From Ignelater luminosus (Eukaryota > Arthropoda > Insecta > Coleoptera > Elateridae): a stretch of DNA of 64,000 bases. Under the pieces are notes generated by a model. That model saw only the letters and a list, made by a program, of their open reading frames with translations, was not told the origin of the DNA and did not search any database. Below are positions 1 to 10,854 of the stretch, piece by piece (position 1 is the first letter of the stretch; every line of letters starts with the position of its first letter). Position numbers and translations under genes: made by a program. The DNA is taken from assembly GCA_011009095.1 (NCBI GenBank), contig VTPC01090550.1:1-64000 (forward strand), given 5' to 3'.

Positions 1-474
1 TATCTCGATTGGTATACATAATAACTGAAAATGGAGCTTCTTTAATTTCAGCTTTTATGATATTAATAATAATCGAACCTATTAATTCAACGACTTCATT
101 CTGAACTTAAATTTTTTGTTTTCCTCTAGGATCATCTTTAGCCAACAAATATGAAATAGATAGAAAGTTCTCGCCTTTACCTAATATTGTCGTTTCTCTT
201 GTTTCACGATGTCCTCAAGGAGCCAAGTTACATGAACATTAAATGATTATAATTATATATAATAATATTTACGGGCTTTTCTGCATCTAATGCTTGCTCT
301 ATGGTTTACCATGCATTATAAATCTCAAGAGCATTTAAAAGAACCAAGAAACTTTCATGTTCTGAAATTTTTTAGAAAGACCTTGCCAATCGTGAATGCC
401 CTCACACCAAGCCTTTTTCTAATGCTTATTATTTCGGTCTGCAAACAAGCAGCACGGTTTACAATAAAAAATAT
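1..474 (-). pseudogene. ZMYM1-like hAT transposase relic (5' truncated by window edge)
   Basis: Reading the minus strand over roughly 1-260 gives two blocks typical of ZMYM1-like hAT-derived proteins. One is a GHRETRETTILGKGENF-type segment followed by LLAKDDPRGK. The other is QNEVVELIGSIIINIIKAEI, leading into a segment like the start of a DUF4371 domain. The blocks lie in different frames with stops between them, and 260-470 (KISEHESF...LNALEIYNAW, like the end of a TTF zinc finger) is also broken. Domain order (TTF region upstream, DUF4371 downstream on the minus strand) agrees with the family. I infer a dead hAT copy that continues beyond the left edge. Family assignment is from motif memory, without a search. 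Confidence 0.55.
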
Positions 475-850
475 TTAATTGCCTAAAATAACGTAACTAA
501 CATCTCGGTAAGGATGGTCCGGATCTTGTAGCATCATAATAAATTTTTCTGAAAAACACCGTTTACTTTCAGGATCTCTTACACAAGATGTACTTGGTTT
601 TTTCTCTTCATCGCTAAGTCCGTCCACGGTATATAACGAACGATCAGACAAAAATTCTATAAGAGTGTTTTCCCTGTTTTCACCACCTTCCTCATTTTCT
701 CGAACTAAAAATAACTGTACCTATCAATTTAATAAATTAATAAAAAAATTGTGCTAACGTTATCTTCTTCAGTAGAATCTAAATGTAAATTGCCGGCAGA
801 TTGAGAACATGAAGGTTCTGGTTCGGGCCCTAAATTATTTCTAATTGTTA
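475..850 (-). other. unassigned minus-strand open exon(s), possibly N-terminal part of the hAT relic
   Basis: On the minus strand an open frame without ATG runs from about 720 to the stop at 475-477, about 81 codons. It is acidic and contains LIEFLSDRSLYTVDGLSDEE. It starts directly after a plausible acceptor (T-rich tract, then gatag at about 721). A second open segment about 760-850 (LGPEPEPSCSQSAGNLHLDS) lies just upstream, but the space between them would be an intron of only about 40 bp. I do not recognise the product. The acidic low-complexity character and position upstream of TTF/DUF4371-like sequence suggest it may be the N-terminal region of the same ZMYM1-like element. A host exon is the alternative. 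Confidence 0.3.
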
Positions 851-1380
851 AATCTATTTACATTTAAGCGTGTAAAGAAACTGTGACCATCTAAATTTGC
901 AATACAAATCATCCCATTCATCATTAAGTTCCAATTAACGGTGAGCAGTCTAAACTTTACCTTTAAGAAGCTTATCGTTTGCGGTTTATAGATATTTAGC
1001 AAAGACAATTAGAGTTGTTTAGAAGTGCATTTATCGTGTTACAGTTTAGAAGTCTCTTTTGTATCGAAAATTTTAAACACGTGCAAACCACACCCTGGTT
1101 ATTTAGAACGAACGATTAATTGCAGAGTTGAAAGCAAATAATCGAAGTAATGTAATTCATCTTGCGGCGGCCCGTTTTATTTAAAGCCCTTCTGCAATGC
1201 AGGGTTCGCGGGGGTGGTTGTTACGTCACTGTATACATCACACAATATTTAGAAAGCATACATAAAACTGAATGAGATCTTAAAAACTTGAACAAAAGAA
1301 AAGAATAAATAAACAAACCTAATATTCTTATAAAGGTAAAATTGTTTGCAGTCACATACTCCCTTAACTAATTAGAATAA
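851..1380. other. no gene recognised; AT-rich spacer
   Basis: No open frame or repeat that I can assign. A short GC-richer patch lies at 1165-1225 but shows no recognisable feature. The homology shared with the other GR units begins near 1380. Confidence 0.5.
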
Positions 1381-1556
1381 TTTAACTTTCTACAAACACG
1401 ACAAATTTGTCACGTACAATTTGTCACACAGAAAGGAAATATTTTTTAATCAAATGGAAACGCCATGTTAGCATATTAATATCGACTAATAGACAATTTA
1501 GTGATAAATAAATAGCACACGTAGAAAATACCTAGCAAACTGCAATCCATACAATA
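1380..1556 (+). promoter_or_regulatory. conserved 5' flank of GR exon A
   Basis: This stretch matches the flank of exon B (about 6625-6750) through the shared stretch gtcacacagaaaggaaa and the following block that contains catgttagcatatt. The last 45 bases before the ATG (aaaatacctagcaaactgca and on) are almost identical before exons A, C and D. Conservation upstream of each alternative first exon fits separate promoters plus 5' UTR. No TATA box is obvious. The tandem duplication alone could also explain the similarity. Confidence 0.4.
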
Positions 1557-2513
1557 ATGCCCGTTAGAAAAAATAAGTTTTTAAATCATTTAAGACCACT
1601 TTTATATTCATGTAAAGTACTGGGTGTTGTATTTTATCCAGTAAATGATCATTCTTCTGCTAATAAGATTCAAGAATTATTATGGTTTCTTCCACTGTTT
1701 GTTTATTACACCTACTGTTTGTATCGTGGTTTACTTTATTGTTCAGAGTTCTATTCCAATGAAACTAAAGTAACTAGAATTACAGAATTAATAGAACTAT
1801 CACTGTGCGCATTTGCTATGATTATGAGAACAACAAACAGTATTGCAAACAGCAATGCTACTAAAATATTGTTAGTTAAGGTACAAACGAATGCAGAAAT
1901 ATTAAATATTGTAACTTATCCCAACATCTGTAGATCAGTTATCATTTTATTTCTGGCGGAGCTTCTAATTTTTACGGCCGATCACCTTGTTGTTATATTT
2001 TCTGGAAATCAATTTGATCCGTTTTATTATCATTATTTCGAATTGACATTTCTAATTGGTGTTTTTGAAGGCTTTTATATCTATCAGATTTTAAATACAA
2101 TTTCTGTACAGTTTAATGCAATCACTAAACAACTAGAAAATGAAATGGAGGTTATAAGAAAAGAGAAAATTGTAGCAAATTTTCAGAAACTACGTTACGT
2201 AAAAGTCATGAACAATAAAGCATCTAACTCTGACAAACTAATAGAGAGAATTAGTAATGTTGGAGATCTGTTCTATGAGCTAACAAAACGTTCAAAAGAA
2301 ATTAACAAAATATTTAGCGTGCAACTATTAGTAGCAATTGGGCTTAATTTTGTTTTTACAGTCATTGAAGTTCACAATGCTGTGACATGCATAGGAATGA
2401 TGATCAGAGAACATAAGATTGACACAATGATTACTTCGATTTGTGTTTGGACTTTGTTGTTGTCATTAAACATTGTGTTTATTATCCTACCGTGGACTGC
2501 AGTTAAATATCAG
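1557..2513 (+). CDS. gustatory receptor alternative first exon A
   Basis: This is a 319-codon open exon encoding most of an insect gustatory receptor, a seven-transmembrane ligand-gated channel family expressed in taste neurons. Hydrophobic segments lie near residues 40-60, 77-97, 126-148, 160-184, 253-276 and 291-312. The last two flank FSVQLLVAIGLNF and end in LPWTAVKYQ. The reading frame continues only six codons past KYQ to a stop, but CAG|GTAAAG at 2511-2519 is a strong phase-0 donor. The GR C-terminus (TM7 and TYhhhhhQF) is missing here and is found in the shared exons at 23121-23403. Splicing to them gives 394 residues, normal for a GR. The start ATG at 1557 (MPVRKNKFLNHL) is conserved in all four copies. 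Which ligand it detects cannot be told. Confidence 0.82.
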
Positions 2514-4343
2514 GTAAAGGATTTTCTACTATAAGATGTATATGTAATTAATTGTATCAAGTTAAGAACCCTTCCACTAAAGATTTTTTATGTTGATTTT
2601 ATTAGAAATAATAAAAATTATAATGCAGCAGTGTTGCCAATTGCCACATAATTATCACAATTTGACATAATTATTTTGATAATATTTTCAACACAATTTT
2701 AAAGATGAGTTTTTGCGTAATTTTTGAATTAACTCTTCCGTACTGAAAATATTTATCTGGAATATTTCTAATATTATAGCCCTCAGCCATTTTAGACAAA
2801 AATTAGGGCAAACTTTGAGAAAAATTAAAGAGACGTGGAACTTTCCTCGGTTGCTCTATTCAGTGTTCTTAGCAACATATTCAACATGCTCCGGCTACCT
2901 GAATTTCCAGGCGCTTCGAAACCTGGAGCGTTGGAAGAATTCAGGAGAGCGGTAGAATTGGCCTTGCGGCTCGTAAGGTTAAGACAAAACAGAAATGAAC
3001 GGAGTATCATTTAGAGTAACTTTAGACTACGTACCACACCATCTGGAGACACCCAAAGCAGCCAAATCCTACAAAATCTAAAAATTATTTTGATTGCTTT
3101 CAGTGTTTTGGTTCTAGGCATTTTGGAAAAAGAGAAACTTAGCGCTTTCATGGATGAATAGACAGATGTACTAAGTACGGTGAAAAAAACTAAAAATTTC
3201 ATCGATTGCACGGAAATTTGTTTTTTTTAACTATTAGATTTGAAATTTTTTGCATCGTTGTTTTTCAGTATTAAATAAGAATTAAAATTTAACAGGAATA
3301 TGTTTTGATCATGTGCATAAACAGCTGCAGAATTTCTTTATGTTAACCTTATCGCGAGTGAAAAAATTTAACCTCAAAACAGGACACGTTTTTTATAGCC
3401 ACCCGGTACATTTATTTAAATTTTAAAATCCTAAAACCTGTTTAGGTTTACCTTATTAATATTTCCTTACATTTATTGCTTTATATTGTAACATTTATAT
3501 TTAAAAGGAAATTTTAAAAGAATTCTAAGCCCTAATTTGTATACGTTTAATAAATTTAATAAGATTTTACTTTACTATGTCACTTCTGACCTGCCTGCCG
3601 TTTGGGTTGCATACACTCCTTTGACCCTTTTAAAAGCCGTTGTTACGGTTTTTTGTTTTCAATTCGATTTGCTATTGACTTGGTTGCTAGCTGGCGTCCT
3701 TATAGTCTTGTTTGTGGAGTTTGATTATAATCTCTTGGGATAAAGATTAGATAAGAAGAGACAAACAATAAAACAGTTCAGTGAAGATATATTAATTATT
3801 CCGTGCCACATATGTAGTATCGAGATAGCGTATAGTCTTGGTGAGTAATCTTAATTTATCTGGACATCTTGAATGAAGCTGTGTAGGCCAATTGAGGCAC
3901 TTTGCTGGTACATTTGATCATAAAATCTAAGCTCAAGCTGTACGTTTCATATGTGCAGACTTGGAAAGAATTTATAGTAGTAAATCGTGAACAAACAAGA
4001 GCCTACATTGTGTTAATTTCAGTTATTTCTATCTTGTTTGAATTCTTTTATAATAAAGGCACCGTTACGTAGAGTTTGGACAGACTTTGCAGTCTAACCC
4101 TTTTTTTCCGTCACTGATTATAATTATTGTACTCGTTTGATTTCACGAGACTTCTTCCTGGGTTTTGTATTTTGCACCCTAAGGATGAAAGATCTTTCAG
4201 ATATCCTATTATTTGCCTCGAATGCTTAGCTGACCGTTTCTAAGAAAGTTCCAGGTTATAGCCTAGGTTATATCAGTATTAGATTTAATTAATTAATGTA
4301 GAAATATAAATATCGAAGTTAGTTTTGCATGTTAATCAAATTA
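2514..4343. other. GR array spacer, unit 1 (repeated in units 2 and 3)
   Basis: Sequence downstream of exon A recurs downstream of B (7829-9584) and partly C (14716-15760). A shared landmark is the block reading atagccacccggtacattta near 3396, 8703 and 15010. Within it, 2855-3170 shows an unusual ungapped similarity to 8170-8470 that is listed as a finding. I find no second set of GR 3' exons here. Confidence 0.6.
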
Positions 4344-5549
4344 CAATTTGCCTTATAGTTATCTCTCCGAAATAATCATATCGATGAAAATGGGTTTACT
4401 GTTTTTCAAGATATTCTCCGCGATGATCAATACACTTTTGCATAAGTATAGACCAATTTGTATAGCACTTTTCCCATTTTACTTGAGGTAGCTCTAAAAC
4501 ATGCATTTTGAACGTATCAACCGCTTCTTCCGGCGTCAGGAATCGTTGACTACGTACTTTATTCTTCACAAAAGGAAACGAAAAGAAATCATTGGGTGCC
4601 AGATCAGGACTGTACGGCGGATGACCCATCAATTTGATGTTTTGACCGATCTAATATTGAGATGTTTGGGCCGATGTGTGACATTGTCGTGGTGAAGGAT
4701 GATCCTGCGTCATTGATGGTTTTTTCTTATTTTTCCAAAGACTTCTGGCAAACAAATTGCTGTGTACCATTTAAAATTAACCGTTCTACGATCCTCCAGT
4801 GGCACTGTAGCCACATGTTTATCTAAAAAAAAAACCAAGCGATCACTTGCTTCGAAGTGGTTCTTGCACGAACAACTTTTGTTCGGTCCGGCTCATCTTG
4901 GAAGACCCATGCAGTCGACTGCTGTTTACTTTCGGGGTCATACGCATAGATCCAAGATTCATCACCTGTGTAGATGTTATACACGGCTTTTGACGCAAGC
5001 CATTGAATTTTTTGAGTATTGTTTTGCATAAATCACTACGAGCGGTTTTCTGAGCGATTGTCAAATTATACGAAATCCAAAGCGAACAAACCTTTTTCAC
5101 GGCTAAATCTTCGCCTCAACCACGCGGAATGTCATGTGACGATCTTGCATTATCAGTTCACGCACAGAATCGATGTTTTCTGGCACAACCACCGATTTTG
5201 GACGACCTTCTTTAAATTCGTCCGTGAGCGAACAACGCCCACGATTGAATTCACTAATTCAGTGATATATAGTAGTTCTATATGGTGCTTTATCGCCAAA
5301 AGTCGAAGTGAGTTGATCGATGCGTCAAGAGTCGCAGTAAATCTTCGCTCGGAAGTTTTCTCGAGTTTATTCCATTTTTTTGGCTGAGATGAAATTTCTA
5401 AGTCACTATAAACAACACAAATAGCGTCCGTATGACAAAACGTTTTGGGTACGTAAACGTAAAAAATGGAAAACTTTACGATGGATATGTCAGATGGTGC
5501 CTAGCAACGCCAGTGTTACCAATTCCGGATACATAAATAGCAACCCTCG
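4344..5549 (-). mobile_element. mariner element, unit 1 (decayed)
   Basis: A minus-strand mariner-family (Tc1/mariner) transposase relic. The start codon would lie at 5373-5375 and the stop at 4396-4398, close to the normal mariner length of about 345 codons. TGDESWIYAYDPESKQQSTA (first catalytic Asp) and HPPYSPDLAPNDFF (third catalytic Asp) are visible but lie in different frames with stops, so it is dead. The 5' terminal repeat reads cgagggttgctatttatgta on the minus strand next to TA at 5550-5551. The other end resembles it imperfectly after TA at 4342-4343. A copy of the same size sits at the same place in unit 2, so the insertion predates that duplication. Confidence 0.8.
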
Positions 5550-5740
5550 TATGTTTAGTTAATCGTTCTATGCTAGTGTGTCTATTACAGATTAGGTTAA
5601 TTAAGTTTTTGATTAATATCATAGGGTTCGGCAGAAAAACCTCCCACACCTTGCTCGGTCACTATGCGCAAATCAACGAAGAGAGGGGGGTCTTAGTGTA
5701 TGCTATTAGTAGTGGTCGTCTTGCCGTTTTAGTTGTCATC

Positions 5741-6256
5741 ATGAATTGGACTGGTGAGCATTGTGCTTTTACCGTCGAAACACTTATCAAAAATAACGAT
5801 TCTGTGATCGCGATGCAAAGAAGTTTCTGTACTCACTTTGCACTTAGCAGCCATGCTCCCGTTACAGACCGTAAAACGCTATTGTTGTAGGTTACATACT
5901 TCAGAGCTACAGGTTCAACCTTAAAAAGAAAACCGCCTGGTAGACCAAGGCCTGCCCGGATGCCAAAAAATATTTAAGCTGTAAGAGAATCAGTTTTAAG
6001 ATCTCCCAGACATTCATTCAGCTGTTAAACATGCTTCTACTTTGCATTTGTCAGATTGGGCCAGCAAAACCGCAGAGAATGTTCTACCGATATCTCTGAA
6101 AACGTCCCAGAAAATGCTATTTTGATAACAAGTAACGAAGCTCATTTCCATTTGTATGATACTGCTAACAAGCAAAAATGTTGTTACTGGGCGGCAAAGA
6201 AAGCTCTACAGTTTCATGACAGGCCACTTCTCAGACCACGTGTTACTGTTTCGTAA
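5741..6256 (+). pseudogene. IS630/Tc1/mariner-type transposase fragment, unit 1
   Basis: Begins ATGAATTGGACTGGTGAGCA (MNWTGEHCAFTVETLIKNND). It shows an N-terminal helix-turn-helix part and PVTDRKTLLL, then breaks frame, and resumes as the catalytic-core start with EAHFHLYDTANKQKCCYWAA up to SPRVTVS-like sequence. The order matches the better-preserved copy at 10855-12344. It is truncated after the HFHL block and lacks the second and third catalytic positions. The family is one common in insects, with a DUF4817-like N-terminus followed by a DDE core. The exact clade name is uncertain. Confidence 0.6.
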
Positions 6257-6624
6257 CTTGACACATCCTTTTGACTATCAATTTATTTAAAAATAACAGC
6301 AGTTCCTTGTTACGTCTATGTTCTAATGGCTTGCTGTTGTAATTAGAAAGAAGCTCTCTGTAATCTACACCCACTTCACCTGAGTTAAACCTTAACCTGC
6401 AATAAGTTACAAACTTTTTTGGATTTTTTTGATGAGCAGCAAATTATAAGTATAGTAAGGATTCCAAACCATTGCTGCGTATTCAAGTTTTGATCGAATT
6501 AGTGTATTTGAGAAAAAATCATAATATCGACGAATCTCTGAAATTTCGAGTATTCCTAATTATGAAACCTAAAAGTATAGATGATGAATAACTGTTGATT
6601 TAATGTGATATTTAAAGTAAGTAA

Positions 6625-6883
6625 TTTAACTTGCTAGAAACACGTCAACTTTGTCACGTGCAATTTGTCACACAGAAAGGAAACATTTTAATCAAATGGA
6701 AACGCCATGTTAGCATATTCATATCGACTAATAGACAATTTAGTAATACAAGTGTAAGCTTGTAGTCTTCGTGTACTGCAACAGTCACCTGGAAAAACAT
6801 TTTCACCAAGAATAAATGCAAATAAAATCCAAAATCCATTCATTTATAACTGTGACCAATTGTTTCCATGAATCCGAGCAATA
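6625..6883 (+). promoter_or_regulatory. conserved 5' flank of GR exon B
   Basis: The first half matches the flank of exon A. The second half (gtaagcttgtagtcttcgtg, then aaaaacattttcaccaagaa) matches the flanks of exons C and D instead and is absent from A. The last bases before the ATG differ from A, C and D. It is a likely promoter/5' UTR region. The mosaic pattern suggests unequal exchange between units. Confidence 0.4.
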
Positions 6884-7828
6884 ATGCCCGTTAGAAAAGC
6901 TAAGTTTCTAAATCATTTAAAACCACTTTTATATTTATGTAAAGTACTGGGTGTTGTATTTTATTCAGTAAATGAACGTTCTTCTGCTAGCACGATTCAA
7001 GAGTTCATATGGTTTCTTCCACTGTTTGTTTATTACACCTACTGTTTGTATCGTGCATTAGTTTATTTTTCAAAGGCTTTGTATAATGCAACCGATGCAA
7101 CACGAATTACAATACTACTAGAAACATCAATGTGCGCATTTTCTATGATTGTGAGAATAACAAACAGCATTGCTAACAGCAGCACTACTAAAAGATTGTT
7201 AGTAAAGATACAAACGAATGCAGAAATATTAAATATTGTAACTTATTCCAATATCTGTAAATCAATTCTTATTTTATGTCTGGTGGAGCTTCTAAGTTTT
7301 ACGGCCGATTACTTTATAGTTACATTTTCTGGAAATCAATGGAATCTGTTTTATTATCATTATTTCGAATTGACATTTCTAATTGGTGTTTTTGAGGGCT
7401 TTTATATCTATCACATTTTAAATGGCATTTCTGTACAGTTTAATGCAATTACTAAACAACTAGAAGATGAATTAGAGATTATAAAAAAAGAGAAGATGGT
7501 AGCAAGTTTTCACGTAAAAGTAATGAACAGTAAAGCATCTAACTCTGAAAAACTCATAGAGCGAATTAGTAATTTGGGAGATCTCTTCTATGAACTAGCA
7601 AAACTTTCAAAAAAAGTTAACGAAATATTTAGCGTGCAAATATTAGTAGCAATTGGGGTTAATTTTGCTTATACAGTCGTTGAAGTTCACTACATTGTGA
7701 CAACCATAGGACAAATGATAAGAGAACATAAGGGTAACATAATGATTACTGGAGGTTGCGTTTGGATTTTGCTGTTGGCATTAAACGTTGTGTTTATTAT
7801 CCTACCGTGGACTGCAGTTAAATATCAG
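6884..7828 (+). CDS. gustatory receptor alternative first exon B
   Basis: A 315-codon exon homologous to A along its whole length (MPVRKAKFLNHLKPLLYLCK at the start, LPWTAVKYQ at the end). Six predicted membrane segments are in the same places, and a four-residue gap falls in the intracellular loop (EKMVASFHVKVMN). The donor CAG|GTACAA at 7826-7834 is phase 0, so it can join the shared exon at 23121 to give a 390-residue receptor. The frame stays open past the donor to a stop at 7979-7981. That would give a receptor lacking TM7 and is probably intronic read-through. I see no GR 3' exon between here and exon C. Confidence 0.82.
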
Positions 7829-9584
7829 GTACAAGACTTTCTAGTATTAGATGTATATGTAATTAATTATATCAAGTTAAGAGCCCTTCCGCTAAAGATT
7901 TTTGTTGTTGATCTTATTAGAAAGAATAAAAATTATAATGCGAGCAGTGTTGCCAATTGTCATATAATTCTCAGAATTTGACATAATTATTTTTTGCCAA
8001 ATTCTAGTAGAAAAATCTAAGGTAGCACAATTACTAATTTCAACAAAATTTTAAAGATGGGTTTTTGTGCAGTTTTTGAATTAACTCTTCCTTACTGATC
8101 ACGTTTATCTGGAATATTTCTAATAACGACAAACTTGGCAAGAAATTAAAGAGAGCTCGAATTTTTCACGGTTAATGTTCTGGACAACATATCCAAAGTG
8201 GCCCGGCTTACTAAATTTCCAGGTGCTTGGAAACCTGGAGTGTTGGAAGAATTCAAGAGAGCACTGGGATTGCCTTACGGCCCATAAAGTTAAGCGAAAT
8301 CGCAGTGAACGGACTATCATTTAGACTAACTTTAGACTACGTACCATACCATCCGGAGACACACAAAGCAACCAAATCCTGCAAAATTTAAAAATTCTTT
8401 TCATTGCTTTCAGTGTTTTGGCTCTAGGTATTTTAGAAAAAGAGAAGTTTAGCGTTTTCATCAACGAATAGACAGATGTACTAAGTACGGTGTAAACACT
8501 GAAGATTTTATCATTTACCACGGAGAGTCTGACTTTTTAACTATCAGTTTTGAAATTTTCTAGCGTCGTTGTTTTTCAATATTATTCGAACTAAAACTTA
8601 ACAAAAACGTTTTTTGGTTACGTGGATAAACAGCTGCAAAACTTCTTTGTGTTAACTTTCTTAGAAGTCAAGAAATTTAACCTCAAAACAGGACGTGTTT
8701 TTATAGCCACCCGGTACATTTATTTAAATTTTAAAAAAGAAAATCTGTTTAGGTTTTCTTTATTAATGTTTTCTTACATTTATTCCTTAATATTTAGATT
8801 TAAAAAAAAAATTAAAAGAATTATAAGCCTTTTTATAGGTTTAATAAATTTAATAAAATTTTACTTTACTATGTCACTTCTGACTTGCCTGCAGTTTGGG
8901 CTGCATACTTTTCTTTGCCCCTTTCGAAAGCCGGTGTTACGGTTTTCGGTTTTCAATTCGATTTGCTACTGATTTTTTTGCTGGCTGACGCCCTTATAGT
9001 CTTGTTTGTGGAGTTTGATTGAAATCTGTTAGAATAAAGGTTAGATAAGAAGAGACAAACAATAAAACAGTTTAGTGAAGATTTATTAAATATCCATGCT
9101 ACATAGTGTCGAGATAGCATATAGTTTTGGTGATTAATCCTAATTCATCTGGAATCTTGAATGATCTGAAGAAACTATGTAAGCCAATTGAATCAGTTAA
9201 GTCCTTTTCTGGTAAACTTTTACACTAGTAAATGGTGAACAAACAAGAACTTCCAACGTGTTAACTTAAGTTATTACTAGCTGGGTTGAATTCTTTTATA
9301 ACAAACACACCGTTACGTAGGGTTTGGACAGACTTTGCAGTCTAACCACTGTTTTCCGTCACTGATTATAATTATTATATTCGTCTGATTTTACGAGACT
9401 TCTTAGTAGGTCTTGTATTTTGCACCCTCAGGATCAAAAATCTTTCAGAGATCCTATAATTTGCCTCGGATGCTTAGCTGACCGTTTTTAAGAAAGCTCT
9501 AGGTTATAGCCTATCAGTATTAAATTGAATTAATTAATGTAGAAATATAAATATCGAAGTTAGTTTTGCATGTTAATCAAATTA
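7829..9584. other. GR array spacer, unit 2
   Basis: This is the paralogue of 2514-4343. It contains the second copy of the ungapped similar block (8170-8470) and of the atagccacccggtacattta block. No gene of its own is recognised. Confidence 0.6.
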
Positions 9585-10790
9585 CAGTTTGCCTTATATT
9601 TATGTCTCCGAAACAATCATATTAATGAAGATGGTTTTATTGGTTTTCAAGATATTCTCTCCAATGATCGATACACTTTTGCATAAGTATGGACCAATTT
9701 TTATAGCACTTTTCTCATTCCAATTGAGGTAGCTCCAAAACATGCATTTTAAACGCATCAGCAGCTCCTTCCGGCGTCGAAAATCTTTGATTACGTACTT
9801 TATTCTTCAAGAATTGAAACAAAACGAAATCACTGGGTGCTAAATCAGGATGTGTGAGAGCTCTTATTGTCGTGGTGAAGGCTGATACTGCGTCGCTGGT
9901 TATTGTTTCTTATTTCTTCAAAGATTTCTGGCAAATAAGTGGTTATGTACCATTCAGAATTGACCGTTCTACGATTCCCCAGTGGAACTGTAGTCGCATG
10001 TCCATTTATCTTAAAAAACAGGCGACTATGTGCTTGAAAGTGCTTCTTGCGCGAACAACTTTTGTTGAGTCCGGCTCATCTTGGAAGACCTATACAGTCG
10101 ACTGCTGTTTACTTTCAGGCTCATGCGCATAGATCTAAGATTCGTCATCTGTGTAGATGTTATAAACGGCTTTTGACACAGTGTGATTGAGTTTTTGGGT
10201 ATTCCTTTGCATAAATCGATACAAGCGGTTTTTTGAGCGACTGTCAAATTATACGGAATCCAACGCGAATAAATCTTTTTCAAGGCTAAATTTTCATATA
10301 AAAACTTGTGTATGCTTGTTATACTAATGTACAGGGATGCCTCAACCTCGCGGTGCGTCATGTGACAATCTTGCATTATCAGTTCGCGCACATCATCGAT
10401 GTTTTCTGGCAGAACCACCGATTCTGGACAACCTTCTTTAAATTCGTCCATGAACAAACGACGCCCGCGATTGAATTCACTAAACCAATGATATATAGTG
10501 GTTCTAGATGGTGCTCTATCGCCAAAAATTGAGTTGATCGACGCACTGTTGCTGAGATAATTAACGTCGAAAGTCGTAGTAAATCATCGCTCGAAAATTT
10601 TCACGAGTTAATTCCATTTTTTGACTGCGATAAAATTTTCAAGTCACTGTAAATAACACAAATAGCGTCCGTATGACAAAACGTTCTGGGTACGTATACG
10701 TCAAAGATGACAAACTTTACAATGGATACGTCAGATGGCGCCTAGTAACACCAGTGTTGCCAATTTCGGATACATAAATAGCAACTCTCG
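9585..10790 (-). mobile_element. mariner element, unit 2 (decayed)
   Basis: Same family, orientation and length (about 1206 bp between TA dinucleotides at 9583-9584 and 10791-10792) as the unit 1 copy. The transposase would run from ATG at 10614-10616 to a stop at about 9637. The N-terminal DNA-binding half is well preserved (MDEFKEGCPESVV, VRELIMQDCHMTHREVEASL, then IYSRWIPYNLTVAQKTA). The catalytic half is broken by frame changes. It is inactive. The position relative to the GR exon matches unit 1. Confidence 0.8.
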
Positions 10791-10854
10791 TATGCTTGGT
10801 TAATCGTTTTATGCTAAGATGTCTACAGTTTAGGTTGCTGTTTTAGTTGCCATC

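Noticed and set aside
2825-3211. Minus-strand frames of 61 and 66 codons in GR unit 1
   Set aside because: They overlap the plus-strand open block, and similar length in unit 2 follows from the duplication; no family is recognised.
7829-7981. GR exon B continuing past KYQ to a 365-residue protein
   Set aside because: The frame runs through a good phase-0 donor and would lack TM7 and the TYhhhhhQF motif; it is best read as intron.
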